Assembly: GCF_013377085.1 (NCBI RefSeq)
Contig: NZ_JACAAX010000009.1
Location: 87,361 to 151,360 of the forward strand
Length of the DNA: 64,000 nt
Direction of reading: 5' to 3'
DNA from: Rhodoplanes sp.
GTDB taxonomy: Bacteria; Pseudomonadota; Alphaproteobacteria; Rhizobiales; Xanthobacteraceae
The position numbers and the translations under genes were made by a program. The notes under the pieces are model-generated. The model was not told where the DNA came from. It saw only the letters and a program-made list of their open reading frames with translations, and ran no database searches. This document shows positions 53,800-62,721 of this stretch, piece after piece (the first letter of the stretch is position 1; every line of letters starts with the position of its first letter).

Positions 53800-53955
53800 G
53801 CCTCATGGTGAGGAGCGCTCCGAAGGAGCGCGTCTCGAACACACAAGTCGGCTATAGCCGACTTGTGCACCCATGAGTACCGAAGTCGGGCAGGCCCGAC
53901 TTCGGTGGCCGCCCCGTCCTTCGAGACGCCCGCTACGCGGGTTCCTCAGGACGAG
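53800..53955. repeat. palindrome cluster with perfect 26-bp palindrome, family G
   Basis: Starting CCTCATGGTGAGGAGCGCTC and ending near GGTTCCTCAGGACGA, the element holds a perfect 26-bp palindrome at 53842-53867 (centre GGCTATAGCC) and a 13-bp stem at 53879-53906 (ACCGAAGTCGGGC and its partner). It lies between the convergent hypothetical and asd genes. The outer sequence resembles repeats known from Bradyrhizobium-type genomes. Confidence 0.8.
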
Positions 53956-53992
53956 GCGGAATTGGTTCAGTCATCCAATGCGGAACTGCCGC

Positions 53993-55027
53993 TCACGCCG
54001 CCTTCTTCTTTGGCGCGATCAGCTTGCGCTTGAGCAGGCACTCGGCGATCTGCACGGCGTTGAGGGCGGCGCCCTTGCGCAGATTGTCGGAGACGCACCA
54101 CAGCACCAGGCCGTTCTCCACCGTCGCGTCCTCGCGGATGCGGCTGATATAGGTGGCATCCTCGCCGGCGCACTCGTAGGGCGTGACGTAGCCGCCCGGC
54201 TCGTGCTTGTCGATGACCAGGCATCCGGGCGCGGTCGACAGGATCTTGCGCGCCTCGTCGGCCGAGATCGGCTTCTCGAACTCGATGTTGACGGCTTCCG
54301 AATGGCCGATGAAGACCGGCACCCGCACGCAGGTCGCGGTGAGCTTGATCTTCGGATCGAGAATCTTCTTGGTCTCGGCCATCATCTTCCACTCTTCCTT
54401 CGTGTACCCGTCCTCCATGAACACGTCGATCTGAGGGATGATGTTGAAGGCGATGCGCTTGGGGAACTTCTTGGTTTCCACCTCGCCGAGCGTGAAGACG
54501 GCCTTGGTCTGCGAGAAAAGCTCGTCCATCGCCTCCTTGCCGGCGCCCGACACCGACTGGTAGGTCGAGACGACGACGCGCTTGATGCCGGCGCGGTCGT
54601 GCAGCGGCTTGAGCGCGACGACGAGCTGCGCGGTCGAGCAGTTCGGGTTGGCGATGATGTTCTTCTTGCGGAAGCCCGCCACCGCGTCGGCATTCACCTC
54701 GGGCACGATCAGCGGCACGTCCGCGTCGTAGCGCCAAGCCGAGGAGTTGTCGATCACCACGACGCCGTGCGCGCCGATCTTGGGCGACCACTCCTTCGAT
54801 ACGCTGCCGCCTGCCGACATCAGGCAGATGTCGACATCCGAAAAGTCGTAATGCTCGAGCGTTTTCGTCTTGAGGATCTTGTCGCCAAAGGAGACCTCGA
54901 CGCCCATGCTGCGCCGGGACGCGAGCGCCACCACCTCGTCGGCGGGGAACTGCCGCTCGGCGAGGATCTCCAGCATCGCGCGGCCCACATTGCCCGTGGC
55001 GCCGACGATCGCGACCTTGTAACCCAT
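53993..55027 (-). CDS. asd: aspartate-semialdehyde dehydrogenase
   Basis: The 344-residue protein has the NADP motif VAIVGATGNVGRAMLEIL, the catalytic Cys in NPNCSTAQ (C130) and the C-terminal PGGYVTPYECAGEDATYISR region. It reduces aspartyl phosphate for lysine, methionine, threonine and diaminopimelate synthesis. The start is the ATG at 55027. It is read away from leuB and the following hypothetical gene. Confidence 0.95.
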   Translation of the reverse strand: MGYKVAIVGATGNVGRAMLEILAERQFPADEVVALASRRSMGVEVSFGDKILKTKTLEHYDFSDVDICLMSAGGSVSKEWSPKIGAHGVVVIDNSSAWRYDADVPLIVPEVNADAVAGFRKKNIIANPNCSTAQLVVALKPLHDRAGIKRVVVSTYQSVSGAGKEAMDELFSQTKAVFTLGEVETKKFPKRIAFNIIPQIDVFMEDGYTKEEWKMMAETKKILDPKIKLTATCVRVPVFIGHSEAVNIEFEKPISADEARKILSTAPGCLVIDKHEPGGYVTPYECAGEDATYISRIREDATVENGLVLWCVSDNLRKGAALNAVQIAECLLKRKLIAPKKKAA

Positions 55028-55179
55028 AGTTTACTCCCAGGATTAATATCCCTCGGCGCAGCCAACCGGAGTCACCGAAGCAAAACCGCTTCTAGGCGAG
55101 AACGACGGTCGAGACAACGCATGGCTCATCCGCGGTCGGAGACGGTTCCGCAGGACCCATATAGGCTTCGGTGTGCAGC

Positions 55180-55965
55180 ATGGCTACTTTTCTGGGATCG
55201 GACGACGCCGCGCCCGGCCGGGCTCCCATTGCGGCGGCCGTGTCGACGGTCGGGACCCTCATCCGCTACTCGTTCTACCTGGTCGGCGCCCTGGTGCTCG
55301 GCCTGATCGGTCTCGTCATTCTGAGGGTGTCGAGCTACCAGGTGACGAAGGTCGACGAGGCGCCGTCGTTCCGGCTCGGCGTCTCCTCGCTCGATCGCCT
55401 CCCCGCGCAGGGCCTCGTCGCCACCGGCCGCGGCATCGGACGGGTCGAGATGCGCCAGTACGGTCGCATCCATGGCCGCGACCAGGACCTCACCGTCGCC
55501 CTCGTCGTGCCTCCGAAGAACTGGTTCGGCGAAACCGATATTGCTCGCGAGGTCAGGGACATACCGAGCCTTGGCGCGGTCTCGACGCGGTTCGGGCAGG
55601 TGCACTGGGATCTGGACACGCGGTTCGGCGACGTGCGGGCGGTCGACTTCGTGGTCCAGGCGGACGGGCTGCGCAAGCAGTGCCTCGCCTTCCTCAGCCG
55701 GTTCGACACCACGGCCGTCTACCTGAAGGGCTGGTATTGCGAGGCCGACGGCAGCCGGCCGGTCGCCGACAATGTCGCCTGCCTGCTCGACCGCCTGGTG
55801 CTGGAGAAGCCGCTCGCGGGCAAGGAGGCCGACGGCTTCCTGCGCGCCCGCATGGGCCGCGGAATGCGCTGCTCGGCCACCCTGGTCACCCAGACCAGCG
55901 ATGCGCGCGGATCCAACCCGGCGTTGTTGCGCAAGGCGAATCCCTACGCGCCGTCGCGCTACTGA
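55180..55965 (+). CDS. membrane-anchored hypothetical protein
   Basis: The 261-residue protein (ATG 55180; GTG at 55171 also fits) has one clear TM helix (SFYLVGALVLGLIGLVILRV, near residues 30-50) after a short N-terminus. The rest appears periplasmic, with cysteines in KQCLAFL, GWYCEADG, VACLLDRL and MRCSATLV that could form disulphides. No family was recognised. The sequence looks folded, so it is probably real. Confidence 0.65.
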   Translation: MATFLGSDDAAPGRAPIAAAVSTVGTLIRYSFYLVGALVLGLIGLVILRVSSYQVTKVDEAPSFRLGVSSLDRLPAQGLVATGRGIGRVEMRQYGRIHGRDQDLTVALVVPPKNWFGETDIAREVRDIPSLGAVSTRFGQVHWDLDTRFGDVRAVDFVVQADGLRKQCLAFLSRFDTTAVYLKGWYCEADGSRPVADNVACLLDRLVLEKPLAGKEADGFLRARMGRGMRCSATLVTQTSDARGSNPALLRKANPYAPSRY

Positions 55966-56106
55966 AGCCGCCCGGGTGCAGCAGGGGGGCCACAGGTCGC
56001 CCGGAAGTCGCCCGGAACCGGCCCGTTAAGGCGTCCGTTGCCTTGTCGTGGTACGGGAATCGACGGTATGAGTGTCTTTCGCGTTCGAAATGCTTGCGAG
56101 GATCCG

Positions 56107-56448
56107 ATGCGCCCGATGACCTTTGTCGCTTGCGCCGTTGCCGCGGGGCTGGTGGCGGTGCTGTTCTCCGCGCCGGCCGATGCCGCGACCAAGCGGCGCG
56201 CGGCTCGCTATTACGACCCGGTCGCCGACTACAACGGCCGCCCGGCGTCGCGCATCACGGTGCGCAAGCGCTCGTTCCTGGATCCCGGCCGCGAGCCGCT
56301 GCCCAACAGCCAGCACTACAGCGACTATGCCTTTTCGCCGTCCTACACGGTGTTCCCGTCGTTCTTCGATCACAGCACGGCGCCGGGCTCGTGGTCGCGC
56401 ATGCCGCTGCCCGGCCAGTTCGACATCCCGGGCTACTCGCGCTACTGA
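56107..56448 (+). CDS. small secreted hypothetical protein
   Basis: The ATG at 56107 follows GAGGATCCG and starts a signal peptide (TFVACAVAAGLVAVLFSAPA, ending ADAAT). The mature part of about 90 residues is Tyr/Pro/Ser-rich, with ARYYDPVADYNGRPA and a final FDIPGYSRY. This composition resembles small cell-envelope proteins of Hyphomicrobiales. It is convergent with leuB across a family C repeat. Confidence 0.65.
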   Translation: MRPMTFVACAVAAGLVAVLFSAPADAATKRRAARYYDPVADYNGRPASRITVRKRSFLDPGREPLPNSQHYSDYAFSPSYTVFPSFFDHSTAPGSWSRMPLPGQFDIPGYSRY

Positions 56449-56469
56449 GCGCGGCTGAACTCACCCGCC

Positions 56470-56593
56470 GGTCGTTCCGGGGCGCTGCGAAGCAGCGAGC
56501 CCGGAACCCATGACCCCTGTCTCTCGATCTGCAATGCGCGCCGGGCGTATGGATTCCGGGCCCGCGCGCTTGCGCGCGCGTCCCGGAATGACG
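56470..56593. repeat. bipartite palindromic repeat, family C, copy 5
   Basis: GTCGTTCCGGGGCGCTGCGA opens the element and TCCCGGAATGACGG closes it. Inner stems include CCGCGCGCTTGCGCGCGCG. It lies between the convergent hypothetical and leuB genes. Confidence 0.85.
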
Positions 56594-56600
56594 GCGAGCA

Positions 56601-57716
56601 TCACACCCCCGCCAGCCGCGCCACCTCGTCGATCACGGCCTGCCCCATCTCGCTTGTGCCGACCACGGTCGTGCCCTCCGACTTGATGTCGGCGGTGCGC
56701 AGGCCCTTGTCGAGCGTATTGGCGATCGCCGTCTCGATGAAGTCGGCCTCGCGGCCGAGCCCGAACGAGTAGCGCAGCGCCATCGCGAACGAGGCCAGCA
56801 TGGCGATCGGGTTGGCGATGCCCTTGCCCATGATGTCGGGGGCCGAGCCGTGCACCGGCTCGTACATCGACTTGCGGGTGCCGGTCGACGGATCGACGTC
56901 GCCGAGCGAGGCCGAGGGCAGCATCCCGAGCGAGCCGGTCAGCATCGAGGCGACGTCGGACAAAAGGTCGCCGAACAGGTTGTCGGTGACGATGACGTCG
57001 AACTGCTTGGGCCAGCGCACGAGCTGCATGCCGCCGGCGTCGGCCAGCACGTGCTCGAGCGCGACGTCCGGGAACTCGCGGGCGTGCAACGCGGTCATCA
57101 CCTCGTTCCACAGCACGCCGGACTTCATCACGTTGCGCTTCTCCATCGACGCCACCTTGTTGCGGCGCTTGCGCGCCAGCTCGAAGGCGACCCGGCCGAT
57201 GCGCTCGATCTCGTAGGTGTCGTAGACCTGCGTGTCGATGGCCCGCTTCTGGCCGTTGCCGAGATCCACGATGGTCTTCGGCTCGCCGAAATAGACGCCG
57301 CCGGTGAGCTCGCGCACGATCATGATGTCGAGCCCGTCGACCACCTCGCGCTTGAGCGAGGAGGCGTCGGCGAGCGCCGGATAGCAGATCGCCGGGCGCA
57401 GATTGGCGTAGAGGGCGAGGTCCTTGCGCAGCCGTAAGAGGCCGGCCTCGGGGCGCGCCTCGTAGGGCACGTTCGCCCATTTCGGTCCGCCGACGGCGCC
57501 GAAGATCACCGCGTCGGCGGTCTGCGCCAGCGCCATTGTGGCGTCCGAGATGGCGACGCCCTCGGCGTCGTAGGCGGCGCCGCCGACCAGCCCCTCCTCG
57601 GTCTCGAAGGTGCCGAGCCCGTGTGAATTCATCCAGGCGATCAGACGCTTCACCTCGGCCATCACTTCGGTGCCGATGCCGTCGCCGGGAAGCAGGAGAA
57701 GCTTGTAGGTCGCCAT
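56601..57716 (-). CDS. leuB: 3-isopropylmalate dehydrogenase
   Basis: The 371-residue protein begins [20 protein letters not shown] and has the substrate region [20 protein letters not shown] and [12 protein letters not shown]. The metal and NAD site is [10 protein letters not shown], and the final helix carries a normal C-terminus. It catalyses the third step of leucine synthesis. It is convergent with the small secreted-protein gene. Confidence 0.95.
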   Translation of the reverse strand: MATYKLLLLPGDGIGTEVMAEVKRLIAWMNSHGLGTFETEEGLVGGAAYDAEGVAISDATMALAQTADAVIFGAVGGPKWANVPYEARPEAGLLRLRKDLALYANLRPAICYPALADASSLKREVVDGLDIMIVRELTGGVYFGEPKTIVDLGNGQKRAIDTQVYDTYEIERIGRVAFELARKRRNKVASMEKRNVMKSGVLWNEVMTALHAREFPDVALEHVLADAGGMQLVRWPKQFDVIVTDNLFGDLLSDVASMLTGSLGMLPSASLGDVDPSTGTRKSMYEPVHGSAPDIMGKGIANPIAMLASFAMALRYSFGLGREADFIETAIANTLDKGLRTADIKSEGTTVVGTSEMGQAVIDEVARLAGV

Positions 57717-57840
57717 GATTCGCCTTGTGGGGGGTCTGTGCCGAAAGGTGCCGCCCTGTCGGACGGATGTCGTATGTGACGGGCGGAGTGCTAATGCGCG
57801 GATTGCCGAATGGCAAGGCAGGCGTGGCGGTAAGAATCCC

Positions 57841-57940
57841 GGCGTCGTGCCCCGCGCAGGCGGGGCACCCAGTACGCCCAGCGGTGCGAAGGCACGACGA
57901 CCGGGGTTACTGGGTCATCCGCCTTCGCGGATGACGACGG
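57841..57940. repeat. bipartite palindromic repeat, family E
   Basis: CGTCGTGCCCCGCGCAGGCG opens, forming the hairpin GTGCCCCGC...GCGGGGCAC, and TCATCCGCCTTCGCGGATGA forms a second hairpin near the end. It fills the gap between leuB (upstream, minus) and folD (downstream, minus). Confidence 0.75.
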
Positions 57941-57961
57941 CGGCCGATGGCAGGGCTCCGG

Positions 57962-58846
57962 CTAGATGCGCGGTGCCGGCAGGCCGGCGGCGGCGCAGGC
58001 GGCCCGCACCGTGTTGACCAGCAGGAACGCCACCGTCATCAGCCCGACGCCGCCCGGCACCGGCGTGACGGCGCCGGCGACCGCCATGGCCTCGTCGAAG
58101 GCGACGTCGCCGACCAGGCGGCTCTTGCCGTCCTGCGTCGGCACCCGGTTGATGCCGACATCGATCACGGTGGCGCCCGGCTTGATCCAGTCGCCGCGGA
58201 TCATCCCCGGCTTGCCTACCGCAGCGACCAGGATGTCGGCGCGCCGACACACCGCCGGCAGGTCGCGGGTCTTCGAATGCGCCATCGTCACGGTGGCGTT
58301 CTCGCGCAACAGCAACTGGGCGACGGGCTTGCCGACCAGATTGGAGCGGCCGACCACCACGGCGTCGAGGCCGGCGAGCGTCGCGTGCACGGTCTTGGCC
58401 ATGTAGAGGCAGCCGAGCGGCGTGCAGGGGACGAGGCCGGGCAGGCCGGTCATCAGCGCCCCGGCGCTCATCGGGTGCAGGCCGTCGACGTCCTTCCTGG
58501 GGTCGATGGCGAGGATCACGGCGAGCGAATCGATCTGCTTCGGCACCGGGAGCTGGACCAGGATGCCGTGCACGGCCGGATCGGCGTTGAGCCGCGCGAT
58601 GACGTCCAGCACCTCGGCCTGCGAGGCGGTCGCCGGCAGCCGGTGCTCGAACGAGCGCATGCCGGCCGCGGCCGTCGCCTTGCCCTTGTTGCGGACATAG
58701 ACGGCGCTGGCCGGATCGTCGCCGACCAGCACCACGGCGAGGCCGGGCACCAGGCCGTGGTCGGCTTCGAGCCGGGCCACCTCGGCGGCGACCGCCGTCC
58801 GCACGGCCTCGGAGGCCACCTTTCCGTCGATCAGTCGGGCAGTCAT
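57962..58846 (-). CDS. folD: methylenetetrahydrofolate dehydrogenase/cyclohydrolase
   Basis: The 294-residue bifunctional enzyme has the YVRNKGKA segment with the catalytic Lys, [21 protein letters not shown] and the nucleotide motif [18 protein letters not shown]. It interconverts methylene-, methenyl- and formyl-THF. Its ATG overlaps the DUF167 stop, and the YggT-DUF167-folD set forms one minus-strand unit. Confidence 0.95.
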   Translation of the reverse strand: MTARLIDGKVASEAVRTAVAAEVARLEADHGLVPGLAVVLVGDDPASAVYVRNKGKATAAAGMRSFEHRLPATASQAEVLDVIARLNADPAVHGILVQLPVPKQIDSLAVILAIDPRKDVDGLHPMSAGALMTGLPGLVPCTPLGCLYMAKTVHATLAGLDAVVVGRSNLVGKPVAQLLLRENATVTMAHSKTRDLPAVCRRADILVAAVGKPGMIRGDWIKPGATVIDVGINRVPTQDGKSRLVGDVAFDEAMAVAGAVTPVPGGVGLMTVAFLLVNTVRAACAAAGLPAPRI

Positions 58847-59175
58847 GCGGCGTCGGCTCCGGTCACGCGGGCAAGCGCCGCGGCGAGCGCCCGCGCCTCC
58901 CCGAGAATCTTGATGCGCTTGATGCGGGCGGTGTCGCCGGCGACCAGCGTGACGGCGCGTGACGGCAGCCGCAGGGTCTTGGCGAACAGGGAGAGCAGGG
59001 CGGCGTTGGCCTCGCCGTCGGTCGGGGCGGCGCGCACGCGCGCTTTCAGGACGGCACGGCCGTCGGCGAGCCGCTCGATCCCGTCGAGAGCATCGCGGCC
59101 GCCACGCGGGGTCAGCCGCACCGTCACGACGAGACCGTCCGGCGCCTCGCTCCAGGCGGCGGAGCCGTCCGTCAC
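58843..59175 (-). CDS. DUF167 (YggU-family) protein
   Basis: The 110-residue protein has the family pattern: [20 protein letters not shown], a central [15 protein letters not shown] and a C-terminal [20 protein letters not shown]167 proteins are small alpha/beta folds of unknown function. Both ends overlap neighbours (YggT gene and folD), so translation is likely coupled. Confidence 0.9.
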   Translation of the reverse strand: MTDGSAAWSEAPDGLVVTVRLTPRGGRDALDGIERLADGRAVLKARVRAAPTDGEANAALLSLFAKTLRLPSRAVTLVAGDTARIKRIKILGEARALAAALARVTGADAA

Positions 59176-59462
59176 ATCAGGGCCCGGGCCAGGATCGGGA
59201 GAAGCACCGACTGGATGAAGAAGATCACCAGGATGACGATCACGGGCGAGATGTCGATGCCGCCGAGATCCGGCATCACCCGGCGGATCGGCCGCAGCAC
59301 CGGCTCGGTGATCCGGTACAGGAACTCGCCGATCATCGAGACGGCGTTGTTGCGAGTGTTGACGACGTTGAAGGCGATCAGCCAGCTCAATACGGCCGCG
59401 GCGATCAGGATGTACACATAGAGCGTCAGCAGAGTGCTGATGAAACTCAGGAATTCAATCAT
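59172..59462 (-). CDS. YggT-family membrane protein
   Basis: The 96-residue protein has TM helices at each end ([20 protein letters not shown] and [20 protein letters not shown]) and the family sequence [20 protein letters not shown] between them. YggT proteins are linked to envelope or osmotic functions. It is the first gene of the minus-strand set that ends with folD. Confidence 0.9.
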   Translation of the reverse strand: MIEFLSFISTLLTLYVYILIAAAVLSWLIAFNVVNTRNNAVSMIGEFLYRITEPVLRPIRRVMPDLGGIDISPVIVILVIFFIQSVLLPILARALM

Positions 59463-59669
59463 CTCTCGGTCCAGTCAGGTGATCGCAATACGCGCCTTGC
59501 ATGGCGTGGATTCGGCGGGCCGGGGCCGTGCGACGTGTACCGTTCCGCTTCGGCAGCGGCAAGCGGCAAGAATGCCGCTGGTAAACGCCGCGTGCCGCGG
59601 CGTCCTGCCACGAGCGGCGGGGGGCTGTCGCCGGGGCGCAACGCTGTCCGCCGCCCTGGCGGACAATCC

Positions 59670-59698
59670 TTGACACCATAAGGAGCGGACCCGTAAAT
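59670..59698 (+). promoter_or_regulatory. candidate promoter of tRNA-Ala
   Basis: TTGACA at 59670-59675 is a consensus -35 box. GTAAAT follows at 59693-59698 after 17 bases but is a weak -10 box (three of six). The transcript would start about 35 bases before the tRNA. Confidence 0.4.
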
Positions 59699-59740
59699 GG
59701 CGCCACCTGATGGCTCGCCACCCTTGTGGCCGCGAGCGGC

Positions 59741-59816
59741 GGGGCCGTAGCTCAGTTGGGAGAGCGCCGCAATCGCACTGCGGAGGTCAGGGGTTCAAAT
59801 CCCCTCGGCTCCACCA
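59741..59816 (+). tRNA. tRNA-Ala (anticodon CGC)
   Basis: The 76-nt cloverleaf is complete: acceptor GGGGCCG/CGGCTCC with G3:U70, the alanine identity pair; D arm GCTC...GAGC; anticodon arm CCGCA/TGCGG with loop ATCGCAC, anticodon CGC reading GCG; T arm AGGGGTTCAAATCCCCT; and encoded CCA. Alanine is thus supported by both anticodon and G3:U70. Confidence 0.97.
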
Positions 59817-59997
59817 TCCCATCCGGTCCGATCCCGAATGCCGCCGATCCGCCGCCGCGAGCCGCGGGCACCGGTCGGACGATTCGTTGCGGTCGGTCCC
59901 GCGCCGTTCGCGGTCTCGTGCCGATTCGGATTCATTCCGTCCGGCGGCCGGCATCCGCATCATCAAACCGAGATCGAAGACCCTGGAAGGAACGAAA

Positions 59998-60258
59998 ATG
60001 GCGACTCGCGCGGGGAGCAAGACTCTCACGAAAATCGCGAATTCGGACGAGGCGGTGGAGCCGCGCAGCCAGCGCCGCAAGCCCGAGACCGGGCGCTATC
60101 TGCTCCAGGTCGATCGTCAGACCAAGGAATCCTACGCGACCATCGAGGCCGCCGAGGCGGCCGGCCGGGTGATCAAGAACGCCTTTCCGGTGCTCCAGGT
60201 CTCGGTCTACGACCCGGTCGACTGCGTCGCCAAGCTGATCGAGGCGGAGTCGGAGTGA
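59998..60258 (+). CDS. small basic hypothetical protein
   Basis: The ATG at 59998 follows GGAAGGAACG. The 86-residue protein starts MATRAGSKTLTKIANSDEAV, has a basic Arg-rich patch (PRSQRRKPETGRYLLQVD), then TIEAAEAAGRVIKNAFPVLQ and an acidic end. Codon usage and a good ribosome site support a real gene. Function is unknown. It lies 181 bases after tRNA-Ala. Confidence 0.6.
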   Translation: MATRAGSKTLTKIANSDEAVEPRSQRRKPETGRYLLQVDRQTKESYATIEAAEAAGRVIKNAFPVLQVSVYDPVDCVAKLIEAESE

Positions 60259-60346
60259 CCCGGCCTTTTTGCTGAACACCGGCCGGTCGGGACGCTGTCT
60301 CGCTCCGCGTCGACGGCCTGCACATGGGCTGTCCGTGCAGGGGAGC

Positions 60347-60440
60347 CGTCATGCGCGGGCTCGACCCGCGCATCCAGCCAAAGCGCAAGGACGCTTCTGC
60401 GGACGTCGATGGATCGCCGGGTCATAGCCCGGCGACGACA
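60347..60440. repeat. bipartite palindromic repeat, family F, copy 1
   Basis: GTCATGCGCGGGCTCGACCC begins a hairpin (TGCGCGGG...CCCGCGCA) and GATCGCCGGGTCATAGCCCG another, with about 30 bases between. It lies between the convergent genes for the basic hypothetical and the secreted hypothetical protein. Copy 2 is at 62576-62669. Confidence 0.8.
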
Positions 60441-60463
60441 CCGAGAGCGACGGGGCTGGCCGC

Positions 60464-60826
60464 TTATTTCGGCGTCAGCGTTTCGGTGCCGAAGCCGTCA
60501 TTGCCGCGCACGGCCCAGATGCCCTTCAGCACGCCGCCGTCCTGGAGCTGGTACATGACCAGGCCCGGCTTGCCGTCGAGCGTGTAGGTGGCCGAGAGCG
60601 TGTCGTTCATGCGCATCCCGAACCCCGTATAGGTCGAGCCGCCGATCGACCAGCGCACCGTGTAGGTGGTGTCGGAAATCACCTGGACGGCGAGCGAGCC
60701 GCCATAGCTCGAGCCGTCCGGATTGGTGCCGGCGACCGCGTAGCTCTTGGCGAGCGTCAGCGATTCGGCCCCGGCGGGCGCGACGAGCGATCCGACGACG
60801 AGGATCGCGGCGAGGGTTCGGCGCAT
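60464..60826 (-). CDS. small secreted hypothetical protein
   Basis: The ATG at 60826 starts a signal peptide (RRTLAAILVVGSLVAPAGA). The 120-residue product has a beta-rich mature part with NPDGSSYGGSLAVQVISDT, TYTVRWSIGGSTYTGFGMRM and LSATYTLDGKPGLVMYQLQD, which suggests an immunoglobulin- or lipocalin-like fold. A longer frame upstream has no signal. No named family was recognised. Confidence 0.7.
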   Translation of the reverse strand: MRRTLAAILVVGSLVAPAGAESLTLAKSYAVAGTNPDGSSYGGSLAVQVISDTTYTVRWSIGGSTYTGFGMRMNDTLSATYTLDGKPGLVMYQLQDGGVLKGIWAVRGNDGFGTETLTPK

Positions 60827-60995
60827 CGATGGACTCCTGTTGCCCGGTCGGGCGTCCGCCATCGGGGCGCGACCGGGGAGGCAGGATCGATGGGCAAAAG
60901 ATCGTCTGTCAACCGTGCGCGCCGTCACAGACGAATCGACCCGACCTGTCGCCGCACCGGCGCATCCGTGATGCGCCGGTGACGGCCGGCCCCGC

Positions 60996-61367
60996 TCAGC
61001 CGGGGCGCGAGGCCCTGTGTGCGGCCGAAAAACCGTCGTCGGCCGGCACCAGAGGCGGTGCCGAGACCAGGCGGCGGAGCCGCGGATCCGGACGCCGGCG
61101 CGCCTGCCGCCGCTCGCCGGCGCGCACGGCCAGGAGTGCGGTCGGGTCGCGCCACAACGGCTCCGCATAGGCGTCGGCGAGATCGCTGCGGGTCAGCCCG
61201 ATGTCGGACAGCATGCGGTCGTTGAAGCCGCCCAGCATGGCGGCGTCGCGGCGGTGTCGCATCGTCTCGGCCAGATGGCGCGTGGCGCGCACCACCGTCC
61301 CGATCGCCGTGGCGATCACCCGCAGGGCGGGCATTTGGACGAAGCGGGCGGACGACAGCGCCGTCAT
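60996..61367 (-). CDS. DUF1127-domain protein, long form
   Basis: The DUF1127 motif appears as RDAAMLGGFNDRMLSDIGLT followed by RSDL, near residues 40-63 of this 123-residue protein. Most family members are about 45-75 residues; the remaining C-terminal part here is an Arg/Pro-rich tail. Small DUF1127 proteins in alphaproteobacteria bind RNA or influence phosphate and stress regulation. The gene is divergent from a LysR regulator. Confidence 0.8.
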   Translation of the reverse strand: MTALSSARFVQMPALRVIATAIGTVVRATRHLAETMRHRRDAAMLGGFNDRMLSDIGLTRSDLADAYAEPLWRDPTALLAVRAGERRQARRRPDPRLRRLVSAPPLVPADDGFSAAHRASRPG

Positions 61368-61595
61368 GGCGACCTCCTGGTGTGTGGCGACTCGTGTGGC
61401 GGCGCGGCATCGTCGGCGTCCCCCTCCGAGGACGCCACCCGAATTGCCGCGCGTGTTGCCGGGAGCCGGAGAATGCCATTCCGGGATTGATGACGAAAAC
61501 GAATGTTTTTAATCTGACCGATAAGCCGTGCTGATGGTTTGGCCCGGCGTCCCGGCGTCCCGGGCAACCCGGGGGTACCCCAGCGAGAGGTTCCG

Positions 61596-62477
61596 ATGAC
61601 CACGCTGCTCGACGTCGACCAGCTCCGCACCTTCGTGGCCATCGCCGAGACCGGCTCGTTCACGCGCGCCGCCGAGATCGTCCACAAGACCCAGTCGGCC
61701 GTCTCCATGCAGATGAAGCGGCTGGAGGAGCGCATCGCGCGGGAGCTGTTCGCCCGCGACGGCCGCGCCTCCAAGCTCACCGAGGACGGCGAGCGGCTGC
61801 TCGACTATGCCCGCCGCATCGTCAAGCTGAACGTCGAGGCGGTGGCGGCCTTCGGCACCGAGGAGTTTTCCGGCCGGGTGCGGCTCGGCGTGCCGGACGA
61901 CTATGCCGACCGTTATCTGCCCGAGATCATGGCGCGCTTTTCGCGCGTCTATCCGGGCGTCGAGCTCACCGTCTATTGTGAGCCGTCCGTGGACCTGATC
62001 GCCCGCATCGACCGCAGCGAGATCGACATCGCCATCGTGACGAGCTGCGACGCCCACCGGGCCTCGGAGATTTTCCGCCAGGAGCGGCTGCTGTGGGTGA
62101 CGTCGAACCGCCACGCCATCCATCTCGACACGCCGCTGCCGCTGGCGCTCGGCCGGCCGACCTGCAACTGGCGGCAGGCCGCGATGAACAGCCTCGATTC
62201 GATGGGCCGCACCCACCGCCTGCTGTTCTCCAGCGAGAATGCCGGCGCCATCTCGGCCGCCGTGCTGGCCGGGCTGGCGATCTCGGTGCTGCCGACCTCG
62301 GGCCTGCGCCCCGGCATGCGGGTGCTCACGCCCGCCGACGGCTTCCCCGAGCTGCCGCCCTGCCGCATCGGCCTTCTACGCAATCCGCACAAACGCTCGC
62401 CGCTCGCCGACGCGCTCGCCGGTCACATCGTCTCGTCGCTGGACAACCTTTCGGCCGGTGCCGCGGCGGCGGAGTGA
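61596..62477 (+). CDS. LysR-family transcriptional regulator
   Basis: The ATG at 61596 follows GAGAGG. The 293-residue protein has the winged-helix DNA-binding domain LDVDQLRTFVAIAETGSFTR AAEIVHKTQSAVSMQMKRLE (residues 4-45, split here) and a LysR substrate domain with GRVRLGVPDDYADRYLPEIM and EIDIAIVTSCDAHRA. The effector is unknown. It is divergent from the DUF1127 gene, so it may regulate that gene or itself. Confidence 0.92.
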   Translation: MTTLLDVDQLRTFVAIAETGSFTRAAEIVHKTQSAVSMQMKRLEERIARELFARDGRASKLTEDGERLLDYARRIVKLNVEAVAAFGTEEFSGRVRLGVPDDYADRYLPEIMARFSRVYPGVELTVYCEPSVDLIARIDRSEIDIAIVTSCDAHRASEIFRQERLLWVTSNRHAIHLDTPLPLALGRPTCNWRQAAMNSLDSMGRTHRLLFSSENAGAISAAVLAGLAISVLPTSGLRPGMRVLTPADGFPELPPCRIGLLRNPHKRSPLADALAGHIVSSLDNLSAGAAAAE

Positions 62478-62575
62478 GGGCGGCGTGATGGCGGCGTGAT
62501 GGCGATGGGGGCTTCCGTCTAGATCTCTCCCCGCGCGCGCTATGGGATGCACACATCGCTTGCCATGCATGAGAG

Positions 62576-62669
62576 CGTCATGCGCGGGCCGCGACCCGCG
62601 CATCCATCGAGCTTCGTAAAAATGCTTGTTCGCAGGATGATGGATCGCCGGGTCAAGCCCGGCGATGAG
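62576..62669. repeat. bipartite palindromic repeat, family F, copy 2
   Basis: CGTCATGCGCGGGCCGCGAC and GATCGCCGGGTCAAGCCCGG form the same two hairpins as at 60347-60440. It lies between the convergent LysR and coiled-coil genes. Confidence 0.8.
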
Positions 62670-62721
62670 CGCGGCGCACGATCGCACGATCCTCGCGGGC
62701 GGCCCGTTTCGTGTCGTGCCT

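Noticed and set aside
59697..59751. Short open frame of 16 codons after AAGGAG, before tRNA-Ala
   Set aside because: It ends inside the tRNA and lacks conserved sequence; the bases before it better fit the tRNA promoter.
59741..59816. tRNA-Ala as a possible integration site of an island
   Set aside because: No integrase gene and no direct repeat of the tRNA 3' end were seen to the right within the window.
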